Below, one piece after another: positions 1 to 5,599 of a DNA stretch of 5,999 nucleotides; the first letter of the stretch is position 1; each line of letters opens with the position of its first letter. The stretch is taken from contig CATLVA010000109.1 in assembly GCA_950060715.1 (NCBI GenBank), positions 1-5,999 of the forward strand, read 5' to 3'. Both the position numbers and the translations under genes were made by a program. The DNA is from an uncultured Oligoflexia bacterium (GTDB taxonomy: Bacteria > Bdellovibrionota > Bacteriovoracia > Bacteriovoracales > Bacteriovoracaceae). The notes under the pieces were generated by a model. That model was given only the letters and a program-made list of their open reading frames with translations, ran no database searches and had not been told where the DNA came from.

Positions 1-560
1 TTTTCCTCAATGGCGTCAAAATAATCAAACAAAGAATATATGTGGATGATAAGGTTCGTTTTGGAAATAGTATTCTATTTATTAATCATTCAAGAATGGA
101 TCAAGAAAGTATATCTTACGCAACTTATACAGGTAAAGGAAGCCGAGAAGGAAACCTTACCCTTGAATTAGACCAAGTGAAATCATCCCCTCAAGCGATT
201 AAGGCCATTCACAGAATGACCCAGCCAAAATCAAACGAATCTGCGCCTCAAGAGAAACGAAGAGTAAGTGTTACGAACAAAACGAAAAATGTATTGGTAT
301 CACAGGCTCAAATAAAAAACGCTATGCTTTGTGACATCTTCGCAGCTGTTCTAATATTTTGCCTCTGTAATTTTGTTTTCTACCATATGTTTACAGATGA
401 TTATATTGGCAGCGAAACCACGAGCGTGTTTATAAAAATGTTTAGGGGAAAAGCTATTCGCTACACAGTCGCAGCCGCCATTATTGGGTATGTATTTCAT
501 ACCGTAAATAGAAAATTTCCTTCAGGATCTATAGGCAAGAAAATTGTAGGTATTAGCTAG
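1..560 (+). CDS. FHA-domain protein with C-terminal RDD-like membrane segment (5' end outside window)
   Basis: This is the C-terminal part of a larger protein. The frame is open to the left edge: the codons at 3-44 read FLNGVKIIKQRIYV and run straight into DDKVRFGNSILFI, so the GTG at 42 is not a real start. The stretch FLNGVKI...DDKVRFGNSILF matches the last strands of a forkhead-associated (FHA) fold, a phosphothreonine-binding module whose usual pattern is 'LNGxxI...L.dGDxIxxG'. About 185 residues are visible. After the FHA end comes a polar, probably disordered linker of about 75 residues (roughly 110-360). Two hydrophobic segments follow, near 320-390 (NAMLCDIFAAVLIFCLCNFV) and 455-510 (RYTVAAAIIGYVFHTV). 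The end, GSIGKKIVGIS, resembles the 'GxTxGKxxxG' motif of RDD membrane domains, and Asp in the first segment (MLCDIF) fits the RDD aspartate. A complete RDD domain would normally have another helix, absent here. The FHA call is fairly firm; RDD is tentative. Function is unknown; a membrane-anchored phosphopeptide reader is an inference. The stop codon lies inside the 3' end of the convergent adenosyltransferase gene. Confidence 0.75.
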   Translation, partial: FLNGVKIIKQRIYVDDKVRFGNSILFINHSRMDQESISYATYTGKGSREGNLTLELDQVKSSPQAIKAIHRMTQPKSNESAPQEKRRVSVTNKTKNVLVSQAQIKNAMLCDIFAAVLIFCLCNFVFYHMFTDDYIGSETTSVFIKMFRGKAIRYTVAAAIIGYVFHTVNRKFPSGSIGKKIVGIS

Positions 561-1125
561 GAACCCAAATCGTCTCAGACTTACCCGCAAAATGATTACA
601 ATATCTCGCATAAACAAATAAAAAATCTGAGAGCCTATTTAAAAATTGGACTGCATTTTCCGGACAGCTTTGTGTGTTTTCCCCAAACTCGATTAGCTTT
701 CTTTCAACCTTTCGGCATTCAGTTCGCACAATATGAGTGTAAGCTGCAAGCTGGGTTCCGCCAGGAAGAACAAAGTTTTTAAGCTTAACAAGTTTTTCAT
801 CTAGCCTATCAATATGTGATTCCATCGTCTCAATTGTTTCAATTTTAACATCCGGAAGTTTATATTTCTCCCAGAGACTACTCTCGCAAGCAAGTTTTGA
901 GCCGAGGTCAAAAAGGGTTGATTGAACTCTATCAAAAAATTCTGGCAAGCTTTCGAAGTCTTCTTGCGGCATAAGTGACCTCATATATCCGATATGAGAA
1001 TTAAGTTCATCAACATCACCGTACAAAGAAATTCTCATATTAGCTTTAGAAATTCGGGTTCCGCTTACAAGTGAAGTTTCTCCCTTATCTCCCGTTCTAG
1101 TATATACTTTAGATTTCTTACTCAT
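553..1125 (-). CDS. pduO: PduO-type cob(I)alamin adenosyltransferase
   Basis: The 190-residue protein is a full-length corrinoid adenosyltransferase of the PduO/MMAB family. It transfers the 5'-deoxyadenosyl group of ATP to cob(I)alamin, making adenosylcobalamin in the cytoplasm; family members are trimers. The N-terminal ATP-binding signature YTRTGDKGETSL is at residues 8-19, followed by GDVDELNSHIG at 36-46. The central helix motif LPGGTQLAAYTHIVRTECRK (residues 120-139, continuing VER) and the C-terminal LNRLSDFLFVYAR (162-174) carry the conserved Arg, Glu and Asn-Arg-Leu-Ser-Asp residues of the ATP/cobalamin site. Nothing essential appears missing. The ATG overlaps the icmF stop as TAATG, with an AGGA 7 bases upstream inside icmF, so translation is probably coupled to icmF. 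The neighbour is an adenosylcobalamin enzyme, so the likely role is supplying or repairing the IcmF cofactor. The symbol follows the family name; it does not imply a propanediol operon. The 3' end overlaps the convergent FHA gene by 8 bases. Confidence 0.96.
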   Translation of the reverse strand: MSKKSKVYTRTGDKGETSLVSGTRISKANMRISLYGDVDELNSHIGYMRSLMPQEDFESLPEFFDRVQSTLFDLGSKLACESSLWEKYKLPDVKIETIETMESHIDRLDEKLVKLKNFVLPGGTQLAAYTHIVRTECRKVERKLIEFGENTQSCPENAVQFLNRLSDFLFVYARYCNHFAGKSETIWVPS

Positions 1126-4100
1126 TACATATTCCTACGGTAGCGCCCACCAATCTCAAACATTACATCGGTAATTTGTCCTAGTGAGCAGTACTGAGTA
1201 CATTCGAGAAGCTGTTCGAAAATATTTCCATCTTTTAGAGCTACTTCGCGTAATTTATTCAATTGTTCCTCGGACTTATCTTTATGCTCTTCTTTGAAGG
1301 CGTTTAACCTATTTATCTGATCATCTTTTTCTTCATTACTTGAACGAGACAACTCTATTTCACGGTTAAGCTGTTCATCAATATTGTCTGAAATATAAGT
1401 ATTAACACCAATAATTGGAAGCTCTCCGCTATCCTTTAGAGACTCATAATAAAGGCTTTCCTCTTGAATCTTTGAGCGCTGGTACATGCTCTCCATTGCT
1501 CCCATCACACCGCCTTTTTCAGAAATTCTTTCAAATTCCTGAAGAACTGCTTCTTCTACGATTTCAGTTAACTCTTCAACGATATAGGCTCCTTGAAGTG
1601 GATTATCTGTTTTATTCATTCCGAATTCTCTATTGATAATCATTTGGATGGCCATGGCACGACGAACTGATTCTTTAGTCGGTGTTGTAATTGCTTCATC
1701 ATATGCATTGGTATGAAGTGAGTTACAATTATCACTTAATGCTAAGAAAGCTTGCAGAGTTGTTCTAATATCGTTGAAATCAATTTCTTGAGCATGAAGT
1801 GAACGCCCAGAGGTCTGAATATGGTACTTTAATTTCTGTGATTTTTCGTTAGCACCATATTTATCGCGCATTGCTGTCGCCCAAATTTTTCTCGCGACCC
1901 TACCAATAACAGTATATTCAGGATCAAGACCATTACTAAAAAAGAATGATAAGTTCCCTGCAAACTCATCAATTTTCATCCCACGGCTTAAATAATACTC
2001 AACAAAAGTAAAACCATTCGACAAAGTAAATGCTAATTGAGAGATCGGATTCGCACCAGCTTCTGCAATATGATAACCAGAAATTGAAACTGCATAGTAG
2101 TTTTTAATATTATGCTGACAAAAGTATGATTGAATATCTCCCATTAATTTTAAAGAGAATTCCAATGAAAAGATACAAGTGTTTTGAGCTTGATCTTCTT
2201 TTAAAATATCAGCTTGTACAGTTCCTCTCACTTGCCTCATAACCTCCAGTCTCTTTTCAGGATCGTTACGGTCTTCTCCCTTAAGAACTTGGTTAATAGC
2301 AGTGTTCATGTACATGGCTAAAATAATTGGAGCTGGGCCATTAATTGTCATTGATACTGAAGTTTTCGGACTTGTCAGTTCAAACCCGCTGTAGAGATCT
2401 TGCATATCTTTTAAAGTTGCAATTGAAACTCCAGCTTCTCCAATTTTTCCATAAATATCTGGTCTCTTATCTGGGTCTTGTCCATAAAGGGTTACTGAAT
2501 CAAATGCTGTCGAAAGTCTTTTCGCCTCATCGTTGGCTGACAGGTAGTGAAACCTTTCGTTCGTTCTAATTGGTCCACCTTCTCCAGCGAACATTCGTTT
2601 AGGATCTTCATCATTTCTTTTAAAAGGAAAGATACCAGCCGTATATGGAAAAAATCCTGGTAGGTTTTCGGAACGGATAAATCTTAATTTATCGGTCATG
2701 CTTTGATAAGAAGGTATACCTACTCTTGAAATTTCCTGATGTGAAAGCGAAGTGTATTTGGTTGGAACCTTAAATTCCTTATCGCGTACATGGTAAACAA
2801 ATTCACCGTCTCTGTACTGAGATACGATGTCTTCAAATTGTGCAATTTTTGCTAGATTTTTTTCGCCGATTTTTTCAGCGTATTCTTTTTGAAGCTTTGT
2901 AAGCTCATTTTTTGCCTCAGCACTTTGAACCAGTTCAAGAGAATTTGTACAAGACTCATAAGCTTTTACAAGTTGGCATAAATCTTTGGTTCTTTGATTA
3001 TAGGATCTTACAGCATCAGAGATTTCACTTAGGTACTGAATTTGCTTTGCAGGGATGATCGCTGGTTTTTCAGCTGGCTCTTTTTCTGCTTCTAAAATGG
3101 TGAGCTCTTCTGTTGGTTCAAATTTAAACTGAAGTGCTAAATCTTTAAAAAGCGCATTCACACCTTTATCATTAAATTTTGAAGCCATTGTTCCATAAAT
3201 TGGCAGCTCAAAATCCTCAGGTGAACCGGGATGGTTTGCAAAAAGTTTATGGTTTCTTCTGTATTGCTTCCTAACATCGCGCAGAGAATCTTCAGATCTT
3301 GGTTTTTCAAATTTATTGATTACGATAAAGTCAGCCACCTCTAACATTTCAATTTTTTCTAACTGAGTTTGAGCTCCATACTCTGGCGTCATAACATAGA
3401 TACACTTATCGGCAACAGTTGTGATTTCATCACTGGCTTGACCAATACCAGAAGTCTCAACGATCACAAGGTCATAGTCTTGAGTCCTCATGAAATTAAC
3501 AACTTTTTGAATTTGAGGTGAAAGTTCTGTTTTTGAATTTCTAGTCGCAAGTGAGCGGACGTAGATATTGTCGTAAACCGCAGAACCTAGACGAATCCTA
3601 TCACCAAGTAATGCACCTTGAGTTTTTTTCTTCGTTGGATCGACACTAATTAAGGCAACTTTTTGATTAGGATAATATCTATAAAATCTCAGTAATAGCT
3701 CATCAATTAGAGATGACTTTCCGGCACCACCAGTTCCTGTAATACCTAGCACTGGTACTTCTTTTTTTGGCTTAACTTCAAATGGAAGCTCGCCATTGTC
3801 TTCAATATAAGTAATCACTTTTGAGACTTCATAGTCATTGAGAGATCTATTTTTCAGCTCACTAAAATTTGTCTCACCAATGGTGGAGTGAGTGGCCCTT
3901 TTGATCATGTCATCAATGATGCCTTCAAGACCAAGCTTCATACCATCTTGCGGATGATAAAGTTTTGTAATTCCATATTCTTCAAGTTCTCTAATCTCTG
4001 GAGGAGTGATTACACCACCACCGCCACCAAAGACTCGAATATTATGAGCACCAGCTTCATTCAATAGATCTCGAACATACTTAAAATACTCCATATGTCC

Positions 4101-4298
4101 GCCCTGATATGAACTAATTGCTACTGCATTGGCATCTTCATTAAGTGCCGCATCCACGACTTCTTTTGCTGATCTATTGTGCCCAAGATGAATAACTTCA
4201 ACACCCTTAGACTGCAAAAGCCTTCTCATAATATTAATTGAAACATCGTGGCCGTCGAATAGTGATGCAGCCGTTACAAAACGAATCTTATTTTCCAT
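1125..4298 (-). CDS. icmF: Fused isobutyryl-CoA mutase IcmF (B12 domain, G-protein chaperone, mutase)
   Basis: The 1057-residue single-chain enzyme interconverts isobutyryl-CoA and n-butyryl-CoA using adenosylcobalamin. Domain order is that of IcmF. The B12-binding domain (about 1-135) has FDGHD at 14-18, with His17 as the predicted lower axial cobalt ligand, ISSYQGGH at 61-68 and a five-glycine run at 91-95. A MeaB-like G domain (about 180-390) has P-loop GTGGAGKSS at 188-196, SVDPTKKKTQGALLGDRIRL at 218-237, ETSGIGQ at 281-287 and NKFE at 328-331. A linker (about 391-500) leads to the (beta/alpha)8 mutase domain (about 510-1057), with PYTAGIFPFKR at 551-561, GTVQADILKEDQAQNT at 692-707 and ISGYHIAEAGANP at 739-751. 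Gln705 stands where methylmalonyl-CoA mutases have the Arg that holds the substrate carboxylate, so isobutyryl-CoA is the better substrate assignment; this relies on a by-eye alignment. Some IcmF homologues accept other branched acyl-CoAs, such as isovaleryl/pivalyl-CoA, and that cannot be excluded. A good ribosome binding site and possible promoter precede the ATG. The pathway is likely branched-chain amino or fatty acid metabolism (inference). Confidence 0.96.
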   Translation of the reverse strand: MENKIRFVTAASLFDGHDVSINIMRRLLQSKGVEVIHLGHNRSAKEVVDAALNEDANAVAISSYQGGHMEYFKYVRDLLNEAGAHNIRVFGGGGGVITPPEIRELEEYGITKLYHPQDGMKLGLEGIIDDMIKRATHSTIGETNFSELKNRSLNDYEVSKVITYIEDNGELPFEVKPKKEVPVLGITGTGGAGKSSLIDELLLRFYRYYPNQKVALISVDPTKKKTQGALLGDRIRLGSAVYDNIYVRSLATRNSKTELSPQIQKVVNFMRTQDYDLVIVETSGIGQASDEITTVADKCIYVMTPEYGAQTQLEKIEMLEVADFIVINKFEKPRSEDSLRDVRKQYRRNHKLFANHPGSPEDFELPIYGTMASKFNDKGVNALFKDLALQFKFEPTEELTILEAEKEPAEKPAIIPAKQIQYLSEISDAVRSYNQRTKDLCQLVKAYESCTNSLELVQSAEAKNELTKLQKEYAEKIGEKNLAKIAQFEDIVSQYRDGEFVYHVRDKEFKVPTKYTSLSHQEISRVGIPSYQSMTDKLRFIRSENLPGFFPYTAGIFPFKRNDEDPKRMFAGEGGPIRTNERFHYLSANDEAKRLSTAFDSVTLYGQDPDKRPDIYGKIGEAGVSIATLKDMQDLYSGFELTSPKTSVSMTINGPAPIILAMYMNTAINQVLKGEDRNDPEKRLEVMRQVRGTVQADILKEDQAQNTCIFSLEFSLKLMGDIQSYFCQHNIKNYYAVSISGYHIAEAGANPISQLAFTLSNGFTFVEYYLSRGMKIDEFAGNLSFFFSNGLDPEYTVIGRVARKIWATAMRDKYGANEKSQKLKYHIQTSGRSLHAQEIDFNDIRTTLQAFLALSDNCNSLHTNAYDEAITTPTKESVRRAMAIQMIINREFGMNKTDNPLQGAYIVEELTEIVEEAVLQEFERISEKGGVMGAMESMYQRSKIQEESLYYESLKDSGELPIIGVNTYISDNIDEQLNREIELSRSSNEEKDDQINRLNAFKEEHKDKSEEQLNKLREVALKDGNIFEQLLECTQYCSLGQITDVMFEIGGRYRRNM
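1133..1137 (-). promoter_or_regulatory. Ribosome binding site of the adenosyltransferase gene
   Basis: Read on the minus strand, TAGGA ends 7 bases before the ATG at 1125. It lies within the last codons of icmF. This supports the ATG at 1125 as the start and allows both coupled and independent initiation. Confidence 0.6.
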
Positions 4299-4305
4299 TA
4301 GTGTA

Positions 4306-4312
4306 TCCTCTT
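4306..4312 (-). promoter_or_regulatory. Ribosome binding site of icmF
   Basis: Read on the minus strand, AAGAGGA lies 7 bases before the ATG at 4298. It is a stronger Shine-Dalgarno sequence than those seen before lspA or lgt, consistent with icmF starting a separate translation unit, and it supports this start codon. Confidence 0.7.
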
Positions 4313-4326
4313 AAAATAACTAAAAA

Positions 4327-4355
4327 GTATTACCACAAATGAAATTCTTGATCAA
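4327..4355 (-). promoter_or_regulatory. Possible sigma-70-type promoter for icmF-adenosyltransferase
   Basis: Within the 67-base gap between lgt and icmF the minus strand reads TTGATC (4355-4350), a 17-base spacer, then TAATAC (4332-4327). The TGG just before the -10 would be an extended -10 element. The predicted transcript start near 4320 leaves a short leader of about 20 bases that includes the ribosome binding site. The -10 hexamer matches the consensus at only 3 of 6 positions and AT-rich DNA yields such matches by chance, so this is tentative; read-through from lgt is the alternative. Confidence 0.35.
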
Positions 4356-4365
4356 AAAACGGTGG

Positions 4366-5088
4366 CTAGATTCGCTTTAATTCAACACGTTTGCGCAGCA
4401 TCATGGCGGCTATAACAGTAATCAGCCCAATTAGGCTTATTATTTGTGAAGTTGAGAGTCCAAACCAAAAAATTCCACGGATTTTGTCTCCCCGAATAAA
4501 CTCCAGAAAAAAGCGGGAAACAAAATAAAGGCTCAAATATGGTAAAAAAATTGATTTACGGTTTTGAAACCTTTTGCGAAGAAAGAGAAATATACCAACA
4601 AGGATGGAAGCTTCATATAATTGCACAGGATGTCTAAAGCCACCATGCATATGAACACTCCAAGGAAGTTCGCAAAATGTACCGTAGCAACAACCTGCAA
4701 AAAAACATGCTACTCTTCCCAAACTATGCCCAAGTGTAAGTGGAAGTAGCATAAATTCATAATCGCTAATTTTTTGATTCTTAAAGAATTTATGTAACAA
4801 AATGACTGAAAGACCTCCAATAAGTCCTCCCAGAAATACAAAACCACCACCAAGCCAAAAGTTTGAGGCCTGAGCAATTTGTTTTGCTTGGACTTCGTCC
4901 AAGGTGATTAAGAACAGAACTTTTGCTCCCAACCACGAAAAAATAAAGAGGGATAGAAACAGAAGATTAAAGTTTTTTAATTTTGTATTTAAGGCCCGTG
5001 AGTATTCGAAGCCTACCGCCCAGATAAGGCCTAAAATCAGAGGATAGGTATAAAACGTCTCCCCTAATATTTGAAATTTAGGCCACAT
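4366..5088 (-). CDS. lgt: Prolipoprotein diacylglyceryl transferase (divergent Lgt)
   Basis: The 240-residue integral inner-membrane protein is predicted to move diacylglycerol from phosphatidylglycerol to the lipobox cysteine of prolipoproteins, the first step of lipoprotein maturation. About seven hydrophobic segments are visible from residue 12 onward. Family motifs are GLIW near 20-23, the loop GGGFVFLGGLIGG at 80-92, GHSLGRVACFFAGCCYG at 120-136, RHPVQLYEA at 152-160, RFFLEFIRGD at 192-201 and LSTSQIISL at 211-219. Arg125 and Arg199 appear to match the E. coli essential Arg143 and Arg239. Two departures stand out: Leu86 occupies the place of E. coli His103 (F-H-G-G-L becomes F-L-G-G-L), and the usual 'GNFxNxE' is replaced by a cysteine-containing 'CFFAGCCYG', a variant I recall from other divergent Lgt-family proteins. 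The protein is somewhat shorter than E. coli Lgt (about 290 residues). Adjacency to lspA, whose product acts next in the pathway, strongly supports the role. The ATG lies 11 bases before the end of lspA with no good ribosome binding site, so coupled translation is likely. Confidence 0.88.
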   Translation of the reverse strand: MWPKFQILGETFYTYPLILGLIWAVGFEYSRALNTKLKNFNLLFLSLFIFSWLGAKVLFLITLDEVQAKQIAQASNFWLGGGFVFLGGLIGGLSVILLHKFFKNQKISDYEFMLLPLTLGHSLGRVACFFAGCCYGTFCELPWSVHMHGGFRHPVQLYEASILVGIFLFLRKRFQNRKSIFLPYLSLYFVSRFFLEFIRGDKIRGIFWFGLSTSQIISLIGLITVIAAMMLRKRVELKRI

Positions 5089-5599
5089 TTTCGCTTTTTT
5101 TCTTTTTTATAAATTTTGCAAATATTGTTTCGTAAGCTATTAGCACAGCACCAACTGAGACCGCAGCATCTGCAATATTAAAAATAGCAAATTCCCAAGA
5201 CGGTAGAAAGCCAATCCCATTGCTGTAGGTTGATATAAAATCCACAACATAATCAAGGCGAATCCTATCTATAATATTACCAATTGCGCCTCCTAAAATA
5301 AGGGCAAACGCAACCGCTAAGACTTTATTTTGAGAAGCTTCTTTATACATCTCTCTCGCAACCCAAATACATATTCCTATGGGTAAAATTTTAAAAAGTA
5401 ACTTTCTCTCTTCAATTCCAAGATTAGAACCAATACTAAAGGCTATTCCGGTATTTCTGGTATGATAAAAATCTAAAAAACCTGGTATTATATTTATCCT
5501 GTCGTAGAGCTTCATAAATTCAACAACTGCAAGTTTAGAAAGCTGATCTATAACAACAACTGCAATTACAAGAATTAGATAAGGTATTATCTTTTTCAT
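5078..5599 (-). CDS. lspA: Lipoprotein signal peptidase (signal peptidase II)
   Basis: The 173-residue inner-membrane aspartic protease removes the signal peptide from diacylglyceryl-modified prolipoproteins. All LspA blocks are present: IDQLSKL at 17-23, TRNTGIAFSIG at 47-57, GGAIGNIIDRIR at 103-114, VVDFI at 118-122 and FNIADAAVSVG at 140-150. The catalytic pair should be Asp120 (VVDF) and Asp144 (NIAD). Four hydrophobic segments are visible, near 5-26, 67-82, 93-110 and 138-160. The segment between the catalytic aspartates is a little longer than I would expect (STYSNGIGFLPSW). The C-terminus is lysine-rich (KFIKKKK), as expected for a cytoplasmic tail. The ATG follows the TAG of the upstream regulator gene with no intervening base, and the 3' end overlaps lgt by 11 bases. 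There is no clear Shine-Dalgarno before the ATG, which points to translational coupling with the regulator. Confidence 0.97.
   Translation of the reverse strand: MKKIIPYLILVIAVVVIDQLSKLAVVEFMKLYDRINIIPGFLDFYHTRNTGIAFSIGSNLGIEERKLLFKILPIGICIWVAREMYKEASQNKVLAVAFALILGGAIGNIIDRIRLDYVVDFISTYSNGIGFLPSWEFAIFNIADAAVSVGAVLIAYETIFAKFIKKKKSENVA

Noticed and set aside
42..44. GTG at 42 as a start codon for the left-edge gene
   Set aside because: The frame is open upstream to position 3 and the upstream residues FLNGVKI complete an FHA pattern, so this GTG is an internal Val codon.
1415..1636. Plus-strand ORF of 73 codons
   Set aside because: It lies entirely antisense to the conserved mutase domain of icmF and has low-complexity, Leu-rich content typical of a shadow frame.
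2345..2569. Plus-strand ORF of 74 codons
   Set aside because: It is antisense to icmF near the substrate-binding region, with no recognisable motif and no ribosome binding site that stands out.
1125..4298. Annotation as methylmalonyl-CoA mutase
   Set aside because: The B12 domain is N-terminal, a G-protein domain is fused in the middle, and Gln replaces the carboxylate-binding Arg; this is the IcmF architecture.
4351..4368. T-run (minus strand) just after the lgt stop as an intrinsic terminator
   Set aside because: Six T follow CCACCG, but no complementary stem can be formed with the preceding bases, so there is no hairpin.
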